Assembly (NCBI RefSeq): GCF_035506375.1
Contig: NZ_DATJPM010000067.1
Span: 1 to 11,870, forward strand
Direction: 5' to 3'
DNA length: 11,870 nt
Source: Methanocella sp.
GTDB lineage: Archaea; Halobacteriota; Methanocellia; Methanocellales; Methanocellaceae
In this document: positions 5,919 through 11,870 of the stretch, one piece after another
Position numbering within the stretch: the stretch's first letter is position 1
Layout of the letters: each line of letters begins with the position of its first letter
The notes under the pieces: generated by a model
Seen by the model: only the letters and a program-made list of their open reading frames with translations
Told to the model about the DNA's origin: nothing
Databases searched by the model: none
Program-made: the position numbers and the translations under genes

Positions 5919-7624
5919 AAAGGCTTACAAAATTGCCGTTCCTGCCGAAGCAGGTTATGCGCCCTTATCAGCTCCGCCACGCTCCACGCCTGCGATATGC
6001 ACCCATTGGGCTCGTGGGGCGCGTCGCCATCGAATATTTCCGATATCGTCCCGAGCCCGGCGTCATGCGTATGCAATAAAAGCGGCTCCAGCAGCGGCCT
6101 CAGCCTTTCTTTGGGCTCGCCGATCCTCAGCGCGGCCTCGACATAAAAGCCCATGAGCCAGGGCCAAACACAGCCATTATGATACGATGCGTCGCCGCTG
6201 TATCTTCCAGTGTAGCGGCCATCCCGGGGCGACAGCGTCCTCAGGCCATACGGCGTCAGCAGGTCTTTTCGAACAACGCCCATGGCCTTCCTCGCTTTTT
6301 CACCGTCAACGGCCCCGAGAGCGACGGCGATGGCCTGATTGGGCCGGACAGCATCGTCGAAAGGATCGATGATATCAAAAAGGCAGTTTTTTTCCTCGTC
6401 CCAGAATTTGCCAAACTCACGGCGGGCCGCAACGGGCTTAACGGGCGGCGCTAATTCCATCTGTTCGGCTACTTCCAGGGCGTTGATCCAGAGGGCGTTC
6501 ACCTCTACGGCTTTACCTTTTCTGGCCGTATAGCGCGTATCCATCCACGTCGACTCTGGAGCGGACGAGATCAACGCGCCGCCGAGGATGGCGACTTCGC
6601 TTTCCGGATAGCCACTCAGTATTTTTTCAACCCACGCCTTTCCCTCATGGAGAAAAGCCGGGTCGCCGCGCTTCTCGAAATATTTCCTCAAAGCGTAAAT
6701 GAACCACAGCGGGGCGTCGCTGGAATTGTGGCCGCCCGGGATCCGGTTCGGTATCAGCCCGCTCTTTATCTGCTTTCCAAAATGGCGAAAGACCCGTTTC
6801 GCCTCATCGAACTTGCCCATTTCGAGCAACAGCCCGGGCAGGCTGACGAACGTGTCCCGGCCCCAGGGCTCGGCGAACCAGTGGTAGCCGGCATAGATCG
6901 TATCGTCGATCAAAAAGCTGTCGGCCGCCAGGCCCAGGTAATCCATGGGGCCAGTGGGCTCCGAGTCATCTCTAAGAACTCTCTCGAAACCATCTATGGA
7001 GGCGTAAATCGTGGCCGAGCCATCCTTCACCAGGCCGTGGAAATAGCCCGGCGAATACAGGTCCTCGACATGGTCATATCCTCGCTCGGCGTCGCGCTCG
7101 TAGAATACGCTATAGTAAGCCTGCGGGTCCTCGACGAACGGCAGACCAGACTGCATCGATAATCTGCCTGCCCGGAAACCGTTCTCTGTACAGGCCATCT
7201 CCAGCACGACATTCCGCTTAACCTCGTGGTAGCTCCGGTCCGTGGCCAGGGGCCTTATGCGCAATTCCGCCTCGCCTTCCACATCATAGCGGATCGTTAG
7301 GCGGCCGTCGAACTCTATGGTCTTTTTTATCGACGCGCCGTCGACCATATAATAAAATCGGGGCGGATAAAGCTCGAAGCCGTTTAGGAAAAAAAGCCCT
7401 TTATCCTGCAGGGCCCCTGCGTAGCGGTGTACGGAAATGTGCTCACCGTTAGCGTGCTCCTCGAGGCCGGATAAATATACCCGCCTGCCGGCCACGATTA
7501 GGCCGTGGTACTTACGGGTATTGCCGGCCAGGGACGAAGAACAATAGGCGTCGCCCGCCGTCAGCAGATACTCCTTACGCCTGGCGAACGTATAGCCGTG
7601 CAGGTCCCCGGAGAATCGGATCAT
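5915..7624 (-). CDS. Glycogen debranching enzyme, archaeal type (amylo-alpha-1,6-glucosidase, GH133)
   Basis: Predicted to remove alpha-1,6 branch glucose from glycogen-like alpha-glucan in the cytosol. The 569 residues match the roughly 575-residue archaeal debranching-enzyme family. The N-terminal beta domain carries CSSSLAGNTRKYHGLIVAG (28-46). The C-terminal (alpha/alpha)6 barrel begins near 235 with YHWFAEPWGRDTFVSLPG (247-264). Further family blocks are NSSDAPLWF (300-308), STWMDTRY (358-365), VEVNALWINAL (373-383), RPNQAIA (427-433), LRTLSP (461-466), YHNGCVWPWLMG (481-492) and ISEIFDGDAPHEPNGCISQAWS (526-548). Acidic residues in the GRD, TWMD and SEI blocks are the likely catalytic candidates; I cannot assign them firmly. 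It is the last gene of a four-gene operon. Its ATG (7624-7622) overlaps the upstream TGA as ATGA, with no clear Shine-Dalgarno motif, which points to translational coupling. Its TAA shares TTAA with the convergent TIR-NACHT gene. Confidence 0.93.
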   Translation of the reverse strand: MIRFSGDLHGYTFARRKEYLLTAGDAYCSSSLAGNTRKYHGLIVAGRRVYLSGLEEHANGEHISVHRYAGALQDKGLFFLNGFELYPPRFYYMVDGASIKKTIEFDGRLTIRYDVEGEAELRIRPLATDRSYHEVKRNVVLEMACTENGFRAGRLSMQSGLPFVEDPQAYYSVFYERDAERGYDHVEDLYSPGYFHGLVKDGSATIYASIDGFERVLRDDSEPTGPMDYLGLAADSFLIDDTIYAGYHWFAEPWGRDTFVSLPGLLLEMGKFDEAKRVFRHFGKQIKSGLIPNRIPGGHNSSDAPLWFIYALRKYFEKRGDPAFLHEGKAWVEKILSGYPESEVAILGGALISSAPESTWMDTRYTARKGKAVEVNALWINALEVAEQMELAPPVKPVAARREFGKFWDEEKNCLFDIIDPFDDAVRPNQAIAVALGAVDGEKARKAMGVVRKDLLTPYGLRTLSPRDGRYTGRYSGDASYHNGCVWPWLMGFYVEAALRIGEPKERLRPLLEPLLLHTHDAGLGTISEIFDGDAPHEPNGCISQAWSVAELIRAHNLLRQERQFCKPF

Positions 7625-8919
7625 GCGGGGGGCGGCAACTTGCAGACGCTGTCGTAGAGGGCCTGCTGCTTCTTTTTATATAACTCGATGGCCTCATCGT
7701 AAACACGCAGCGTATTTTTCGCCGCCATATCCCATGTGAAGCTCTCCAGGACATGCCGGCGGGCGTTGATGCCCATGCTCTTCCTTAGCTCCGGGTCCTT
7801 CAGCAGGATAATGGTGAACTTTGCCACGTCGCCAGGGTCATGCGGGTTAATGTGGAAGCCGCAGATATTGGGCCCGAACGGGATGACCTGCTCCCGGAAC
7901 CCGGACGTGCCGGTCGCCCCCACGATCACGGGCTTGCCCATGGCCATGGCTTCCAGGCTCACGATGCCGAAGGGCTCGTATTTCGAGGGGAATATGGCGA
8001 CGTCGCACGCCGCATAGTATTTTAGCCTCTCCTCCTCCGGGACATAGCTGAAATTGAATATGACATTCTCTTCCAGACTATTGGACGAGACGATCTGCTT
8101 AAGCATGCTCTCCTGCTCGCCCTTGCCCAGGATGACGAGCTTAGCGTCGGGCACCTCCTTGGCGATCTCCTTCATGGCCATGGTAAGCGTGTCCGCGCCC
8201 TTCACCCACGTAAGCCTTCCCACGAAGAAGATCATGGGCGAGTCGCCGACACCGATCTTCTCCCGGAACGCCTTGAGTTCCGCCGGAGAATATAGATCCG
8301 GGCGGTACTTGTCCGTATCCACGCCGTTATACACGACCCGTATCTTCTGCTCCGGATATCCCAGCTTGACCAGCTCGTCCCGCATCGCGTAGCTGACCGT
8401 GACGATGAGGTCGGCCTTCATGGCCGCCAGCCGCTCGATGTCCTTGACTGCGGCCGAGCCGCTGCCGGTGCGGCCCTGCTCGGTCGAGTGGTAGTGGACG
8501 ACCAGCGGCAGGCCGAGGTTGCTTTTCGTGACAATCCCCGCGAGAAAGGCCAGCCAGTCGTGGGAAACGGCAATGTCGTACTGCTTTTTCTCGACGGCCA
8601 CGAGGCTGTTCACCAGCTTGGAGGCGGACAGCATGTTATACAGGAGCGTTTCCGTGAAGAACTGCTGGCCTCTGGCGTCCCACCGCTGCACGTCGCCCGG
8701 GCTGACCACCGAGAGCACATCCGTCAGGTTCATCAGCTTCGGGCGGTGAACGTTCACGCCGTTCCAGTCGTCCTTGGTGGGGTCGTTGCCCGTATTCCTG
8801 GAAAATACGGTGACCTCGTTGCCGGTCCGGATGTACTCCTTCGTGATCTCCATCGCGTACGTGCCCAGCCCGCCCCGGAAAAAGGGCGGGAACTCATCCA
8901 CAAAATATGCAAGCTTCAC
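7621..8919 (-). CDS. GT4 glycosyltransferase, glycogen-synthase-like (second of two)
   Basis: A GT-B fold retaining glycosyltransferase, 432 residues from the chosen start. The N-terminal Rossmann domain has the Gly-rich loop FRGGLGTYAMEI (14-25), the type that binds the nucleotide sugar in glycogen synthases, and SHDWLAFLAG (119-128). The C-terminal domain has FFVGRLTWVKGAD (231-243) and the EX7E motif EPFGIVSLE (315-323). Its likely role is transfer of glucose from NDP-glucose to an alpha-glucan. GTG at 8919 is preferred over an ATG 17 codons upstream. Starting at GTG gives the family N-terminus MKLAYFVDEFPP, AAGGTG lies five bases upstream, and GTG overlaps the preceding TGA as GTGA. The longer start would add an unrelated tail inside the upstream gene. 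It overlaps the downstream debranching gene by four bases. Donor and acceptor cannot be fixed from sequence, so another alpha-glucan or trehalose-type product is possible. Confidence 0.88.
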   Translation of the reverse strand: MKLAYFVDEFPPFFRGGLGTYAMEITKEYIRTGNEVTVFSRNTGNDPTKDDWNGVNVHRPKLMNLTDVLSVVSPGDVQRWDARGQQFFTETLLYNMLSASKLVNSLVAVEKKQYDIAVSHDWLAFLAGIVTKSNLGLPLVVHYHSTEQGRTGSGSAAVKDIERLAAMKADLIVTVSYAMRDELVKLGYPEQKIRVVYNGVDTDKYRPDLYSPAELKAFREKIGVGDSPMIFFVGRLTWVKGADTLTMAMKEIAKEVPDAKLVILGKGEQESMLKQIVSSNSLEENVIFNFSYVPEEERLKYYAACDVAIFPSKYEPFGIVSLEAMAMGKPVIVGATGTSGFREQVIPFGPNICGFHINPHDPGDVAKFTIILLKDPELRKSMGINARRHVLESFTWDMAAKNTLRVYDEAIELYKKKQQALYDSVCKLPPPA

Positions 8920-10058
8920 GGTAACACCTTTTTGTAAACATCCATCATTTTTCTCGCACTTACTTCCCACCGGAACAGGCGGTCGACCTTCTTCCGGCCG
9001 TTCCAGCCATAGCCGGCTACCCCGTTGACGCCGTTCAATATATAATTAATGCCCCAGGCAATGGACTCGGGGTTCTGGTGAACCTTCACGCCGTTGACAA
9101 AATTATCGATGTTCTCGGACAGGCCTCCCACGTCGCAGGCCACCACCGGGCGCTTAGCGCTCCAGGCCTCTAATAAGACCAGGCCGAAGGGCTCGTTCCT
9201 GCTGGGGATGACAACGACATCGCTGGCATGTAAAAAGCGGATATATTCCGAGTCCGGTATGTAGCCTAAAAATCTTACCGGCAGGTTCATGTTATGGGCC
9301 TGCTCCTCAAGCTGGTGCTTCATGCTGCCCTCGCCGGCCATGATGAACTGTGCGCTCCACTTGTTCTCGACCACGCGGGGTATGGCGTCGACCAGCATGT
9401 CCGGGCCCTTCTGGTACTCCATGCGCCCGATAAAAAAGACGAGCGGGGCCAGCGGGTGGATGCCGTAGGACTTCTTTACCTCGCCCGCGTCGATCATGGC
9501 ATCGTAGGCCTCGGGGAATATCCCATTGTTCACGACATCGACCTTTTCGTCGGGCGCCTTATAGAGCCACATGACCTCGTTCTTGAGCGTCTGCGATACG
9601 GCCGTGCAGCGCTTTGCGATCAGCGCCCCGTACCACTCCTTGCCTGCGATCTCCTTCGACTCCCACCAGTCGCCGAAGCGGCCCCCGATACGCCCGAACT
9701 CCGTCGAATGGTAAGTGAAGACCGTATTGCGGTCCTGAAGCTGGTGCATCGCCTCCACGACGTGCCAGTCGTGGAAGTGGAGTATGTCGAACGGAGGAGA
9801 GTCATACTGGCGAAAACGCTCCACCATCTGGTCGCTCATATTCTTACAGTAGTCCACGATATTATTCGCGCTGGGCCAGCAATAGTGATACTTCACGCCC
9901 TTGATCTCCTTCTCCTCAACCCGGCCCCGGGTGAAGAAGTGGACCTCGTGGTCCTTCGCGAGCGTCTCCGCCAGGTACGTGGCACCGGGCGACAGCCCGC
10001 CGATCTTCTCGGAGTAGATGGACTCCCAGCAGAAGAAGGCTATCTTAAGCTTGTCCAT
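8916..10058 (-). CDS. GT4 glycosyltransferase (first of two)
   Basis: A GT-B fold glycosyltransferase of family GT4, 380 residues. The N-terminal domain starts LKIAFFCWESIYSEKIGGLSP, with GGLSPGA (20-26) as the glycine-rich loop and LHFHDWHVVEA (93-103) after it. The C-terminal donor-binding domain has FFIGRMEYQKGPD (208-220), an AGEG turn (241-244) and the EX7E motif EPFGLVLLE (289-297). It is clearly diverged from the next gene product, so this is not a recent duplication. In an alpha-glucan operon a glucan synthase or a primer-making transferase is likely, but the donor and acceptor cannot be read from the sequence. The ATG at 10058 lies 19 bases inside the end of the GH57 gene. Only a weak purine-rich stretch precedes it, so coupling to upstream translation is expected. 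No signal peptide or membrane segment is seen. Confidence 0.87.
   Translation of the reverse strand: MDKLKIAFFCWESIYSEKIGGLSPGATYLAETLAKDHEVHFFTRGRVEEKEIKGVKYHYCWPSANNIVDYCKNMSDQMVERFRQYDSPPFDILHFHDWHVVEAMHQLQDRNTVFTYHSTEFGRIGGRFGDWWESKEIAGKEWYGALIAKRCTAVSQTLKNEVMWLYKAPDEKVDVVNNGIFPEAYDAMIDAGEVKKSYGIHPLAPLVFFIGRMEYQKGPDMLVDAIPRVVENKWSAQFIMAGEGSMKHQLEEQAHNMNLPVRFLGYIPDSEYIRFLHASDVVVIPSRNEPFGLVLLEAWSAKRPVVACDVGGLSENIDNFVNGVKVHQNPESIAWGINYILNGVNGVAGYGWNGRKKVDRLFRWEVSARKMMDVYKKVLP
8925..8930 (-). promoter_or_regulatory. Ribosome-binding site that decides the GTG start at 8919
   Basis: On the minus strand AAGGTG is followed by TTACC and then the GTG start. It lies inside the last codons of the upstream glycosyltransferase gene, so translation of the second gene is probably coupled to the first. 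Confidence 0.65.
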
Positions 10059-11491
10059 AGCGCATCTTTCTTTTTCGTGGCCGTATCTATAAGCTCCAGC
10101 CTGCTCTTACACTCCTCCATCTCTCCGGCGAGCCTCTCATCGCCCAGCACGTCCTGCACCCAGCGGGACAGGTCCTTGTTCTTCATGTGATGCTCTACGG
10201 AATCCTTTGGCACGTAGTTAAGCAGATCACACATATCGTCAAGGCTATAGGCCGTGAAACCGGTGTAGGCGTTCGACGTGTAGAACTGGAAAGCCTCCTC
10301 CGGCGGCACCGTGCGCAGCTCCATGGCGGCCGACCGGGGCTTCATCTTTTTAGCCGCCCGGCTCTCGTAGTCGGACAGGATGCGCATGTACGCCGCGAAG
10401 GAATCGAAGGGCCGGCAGGCGCCGGGGCTGAAGTAGCTGTGCACGTCGGCGCAGGAGCCGAACTTCGACGCCATGTAATAGAAATGGTCGCTCGTCTGCA
10501 GGTAGCGCCACATCTTCTTATCCTTCGCATAAGGGCGGGCTCGCTGGATGGCCTTGAGCGCCGTGTGCTGGATCGTATTGCCCAGCCACGCCGAGGCGTC
10601 CTTTTCCACGTCCGCCCAGGAGATGGTCTCTTCTATGCTGAGCTCGTCCCTCGCCGGTATCGCGGCCGCCTCCGAGGGGGTGATGAGCTCGACGCTGCGG
10701 CCGAGGCACTCCACGGGCAGCCATCGTAAAAATTCCAGGATACCCGAGTCCTCCCAGTGGTGCTCGCCGAAGGTCTCGTAGTCCACGAACACGTTCACGT
10801 AGTCGCCAGGCGACGCCGCCACCCAGGAGGCGAACTTATCGGCCATGAGCGGGTACTGGTCCCAGTCCCGGTTATTGAAGCGGAACGCCACGTCGTCCGA
10901 TAGCTGGTAGTTCCGCATGAGCAGCCTGATGCCGTTACAGGAGTATACGTAGTCCGGGCTCCGCCACCCGAGGACGCGCTCGACGCCCTCCGTGTATATC
11001 GCCTTGAAGCCCAGCTTTTTCGCCGAGCGGGCGATATCGTTATTAAAGATGAACTCGGTGTTCTCAATTACCTGCGGCGTGACGCCGAACTCGGCCTTCA
11101 GCATCTTCTTGTGGAGCCGGACCTGCTCCTCGAACTCGCCCAGGTCAAAGAGGCTGGCGACGCTGTGGAAGTAGGTCTGGGCAAGCATCTCGGCGTTCCT
11201 ATGGGCGGCCACCTGCTTAAAGAGGCCCAGCACGTCCGGCCTCCACTTTTCTAATTGCTCGACGAGCGTGCCGGACAGGCTGAACGCGCACTTGAACCCC
11301 TTATCCAGGCTGTCCAGGATGACGCCCGTGGCGGGGATATAGCATTTATCGGCTACCCTATCCAGGATATCCCGGTTAGCCTCGCTGAAATAAAGGCTTT
11401 CCAGGCTCTCCGCTGTACCGTTTTGAGGGCTAAAGTCCGGCTTGAGCCGGAAGGGCTGGTGGACTTCAAATCCCAAGCATAATTTACTCAT
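10040..11491 (-). CDS. GH57 family alpha-glucan hydrolase/transferase (amylase-type)
   Basis: Predicted retaining enzyme on alpha-1,4-glucans, 483 residues from the chosen start. Family blocks are LGFEVHQPFRL (7-17, the GH57 HQP motif), IENTEFIFNND (142-152), IYTEGVERVLGWRSPDYVY (165-183, with Glu168 or Glu171 in the nucleophile region), and FVDYETFGEHHWE (235-247), where Asp237 fits the acid/base Asp. SAWLGNTIQ (300-308) and YLQTSDHFYYM (330-340) are typical of the archaeal amylase-like branch. No signal peptide follows this start, so it acts inside the cell on storage glucan. The ATG at 11491 is chosen because AGGAGG lies eight bases upstream. The frame runs open for 42 more codons, but these encode an Arg-rich tail not seen in the family and lie in the leader. 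It is the first gene of the operon. Whether it is an alpha-amylase or a 4-alpha-glucanotransferase cannot be told here. Confidence 0.9.
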   Translation of the reverse strand: MSKLCLGFEVHQPFRLKPDFSPQNGTAESLESLYFSEANRDILDRVADKCYIPATGVILDSLDKGFKCAFSLSGTLVEQLEKWRPDVLGLFKQVAAHRNAEMLAQTYFHSVASLFDLGEFEEQVRLHKKMLKAEFGVTPQVIENTEFIFNNDIARSAKKLGFKAIYTEGVERVLGWRSPDYVYSCNGIRLLMRNYQLSDDVAFRFNNRDWDQYPLMADKFASWVAASPGDYVNVFVDYETFGEHHWEDSGILEFLRWLPVECLGRSVELITPSEAAAIPARDELSIEETISWADVEKDASAWLGNTIQHTALKAIQRARPYAKDKKMWRYLQTSDHFYYMASKFGSCADVHSYFSPGACRPFDSFAAYMRILSDYESRAAKKMKPRSAAMELRTVPPEEAFQFYTSNAYTGFTAYSLDDMCDLLNYVPKDSVEHHMKNKDLSRWVQDVLGDERLAGEMEECKSRLELIDTATKKKDALWTSLR

Positions 11492-11499
11492 CTGTATGG

Positions 11500-11505
11500 C
11501 CTCCT
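11500..11505 (-). promoter_or_regulatory. Strong ribosome-binding site that decides the GH57 start
   Basis: The minus strand reads AGGAGG, eight bases before the ATG at 11491. It is the best Shine-Dalgarno match in the window. It supports the internal start over the longer open frame that begins at 11617. Confidence 0.8.
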
Positions 11506-11615
11506 GCCGAGGTCCTGCCTGCCGCTCATGCGGGCGGCGTCGCCTGCCTTCCCCGGCCAGGCGCGTTCGACTTTCCGCGTGGGCCGGCAATCGATAGATA
11601 ATGATCTTTAGCTGC
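11506..11615 (-). other. G+C-rich untranslated leader of the glycogen operon
   Basis: Between the probable transcription start (about 11612-11622) and the ribosome-binding site lie about 110 bases that are mostly G+C-rich, unlike other intergenic DNA here. Two small hairpins can be drawn: CGCCTG (11541-11546) with CAGGCG (11558-11563), and GCCGC (11521-11525) with GCGGC (11534-11538), close to the AGGAGG. They could modulate translation, but I recognise no known riboswitch class. The stretch is also open in frame with the GH57 gene (42 codons, Arg-rich), which I take to be chance. Confidence 0.4.
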
Positions 11616-11633
11616 AATCGGTATAGAATTTTT

Positions 11634-11651
11634 ACTTTATATAATATATAT
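11634..11651 (-). promoter_or_regulatory. TATA-box promoter of the glycogen operon
   Basis: On the minus strand AATATATATTATATAAAG-like sequence gives one or two overlapping TATA boxes, the better one being TTATATAAA near 11636-11644. Initiation about 25 bases downstream would fall near 11612-11622, giving a leader of roughly 120-130 bases before the ATG at 11491. It is the only clear promoter candidate for the four minus-strand genes, whose overlaps leave no room for internal promoters outside coding DNA. Confidence 0.55.
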
Positions 11652-11726
11652 TTGTTAAAAGGTGTAGATATAGTGTTTTATGAACGATTTAAGCGAAAAT
11701 ATCGTAAAAAAATGGCTTAAAATAAT

Positions 11727-11748
11727 ATAAAATTTATATAAAATTTAT
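11727..11748. repeat. Two tandem copies of an 11-base A+T-rich repeat
   Basis: ATAAAATTTAT occurs twice back to back, at 11727-11737 and 11738-11748, in the A+T-rich DNA upstream of the glycogen operon promoter. It may be only low-complexity sequence, or an operator or DNA-bending element. Its right end overlaps the stop of the possible small ORF at 11745-11801. Confidence 0.5.
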
Positions 11749-11801
11749 GCATTCTTCGGCTTGGGCTTGCCGGCCTTCTCCGGATTATGCTTAGCACACA
11801 C
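11745..11801 (-). CDS. Possible very short gene encoding an 18-residue Lys/Pro-rich peptide, or a gene remnant
   Basis: A G+C-rich island in A+T-rich DNA. GTG at 11801-11799 opens the frame MCAKHNPEKAGKPKPKNA, ending TAA at 11747-11745. The codons (AAG, GCC, GGC, CCC, CCG) match the bias of the window's real genes. The frame stays open upstream to an in-frame TAG at 11834-11832 (reading PVNGQPPRRAV), so this could also be the tail of a decayed gene. AGGAGA (11810-11805) precedes the GTG by three bases, rather close. A TATA-like box lies upstream, and a run of seven T on this strand (11712-11706) follows. I recognise no family. A frame this short cannot be proven by eye; a small RNA is another reading. 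Confidence 0.27.
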   Translation of the reverse strand: MCAKHNPEKAGKPKPKNA

Positions 11802-11845
11802 TGCTCTCCTGGGCGGCTGACCATTAACAGGCTATTATGCTTGAG

Positions 11846-11855
11846 ATTTAAATAT
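11846..11855 (-). promoter_or_regulatory. TATA-like box upstream of the possible small gene
   Basis: The minus strand reads ATATTTAAAT, close to the TATTTAAG strings before the two plus-strand genes. Initiation about 25 bases downstream (near 11825) would fall just above the GGAG motif and GTG of the possible small gene at 11745-11801. Confidence 0.35.
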
Positions 11856-11870
11856 TTTATCATGAATATA

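Noticed and set aside
5915..5927. AAGGCTTA direct repeats considered as an attachment site or target duplication
   Set aside because: The copies are only ten bases apart, with no mobile element between them and no integrase in the window.
8920..8970. 17-residue N-terminal extension of the second GT4 protein
   Set aside because: The extension overlaps the upstream gene by 55 bases and precedes the family N-terminus MKLAYFVDE; AAGGTG plus GTG at 8919 explains the start.
9294..10190. 298-codon plus-strand ORF opposite the first GT4 gene
   Set aside because: It lies antisense to a gene with clear family motifs. Its composition (Leu/Val/Arg/His-rich, no motif) is that of the reverse frame of G+C-rich coding DNA.
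10187..10729. 180-codon plus-strand ORF opposite the GH57 gene
   Set aside because: It is a reverse-frame shadow of GH57 codons, rich in Arg/Gly/His/Leu, with no start context or domain.
11492..11617. N-terminal extension of the GH57 protein by 42 residues
   Set aside because: The added residues are Arg-rich and unlike GH57 N-termini, while AGGAGG sits correctly before the internal ATG at 11491.

Overview
The window reads as chromosomal DNA of a euryarchaeon, most likely a methanogen of the Methanocellales/Methanosarcinales type. This is inferred from gene content and signals, not from a search. The signals are A+T-rich intergenic stretches with TATTTAA/TATATAA boxes rather than -35/-10 pairs, T-rich ends, AGGAGG/AGGTG ribosome-binding sites, G+C-rich coding DNA, an archaeal-type glycogen debranching enzyme beside a GH57 enzyme, and an M43 metalloprotease resembling ulilysin of Methanosarcina.

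Left part (1-5918). A truncated small hypothetical gene leaves the window leftwards (1-211, minus). About 220 bases of A+T-rich DNA follow, then a possible 39-residue ORF (431-550, plus) that ends seven bases before an M43 zinc metalloprotease (558-2711, plus). After a short gap with a T-rich tract and a TATA-like box comes a 1039-residue TIR-NACHT-TPR protein (2799-5918, plus). This is an NLR-like STAND protein with a TIR (probable NADase) effector, a NACHT switch and a nine-unit TPR sensor array with an exact 40-residue period. The protease and the STAND protein together make the most interesting part of the window: a candidate anti-phage or conflict module in an archaeon. That the two work together is inferred from adjacency only.

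Right part (5915-11491, all minus). Four tightly coupled genes form a glycogen/alpha-glucan operon, read right to left: a GH57 amylase-type enzyme, two different GT4 glycosyltransferases and an archaeal-type amylo-alpha-1,6-glucosidase (GH133). Each neighbouring pair overlaps by 19, 4 and 4 bases. Together they would make and trim storage alpha-glucan. The operon has a TATA-like box near 11634-11651, a G+C-rich leader of about 120 bases and a strong AGGAGG site. The operon and the STAND gene converge and share the four bases TTAA for their two stop codons.

Right edge (11618-11870). This is A+T-rich DNA with a short tandem repeat. Inside it is a small G+C-rich island that could be a separate short minus-strand gene, with a TATA-like box, a GGAG motif, an 18-codon Lys/Pro-rich frame and a T-run after it.

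No tRNA, rRNA, CRISPR array, insertion sequence or integrase was seen. Two computed starts look too far upstream; corrected starts are given at 8919 (GTG) and 11491 (ATG).
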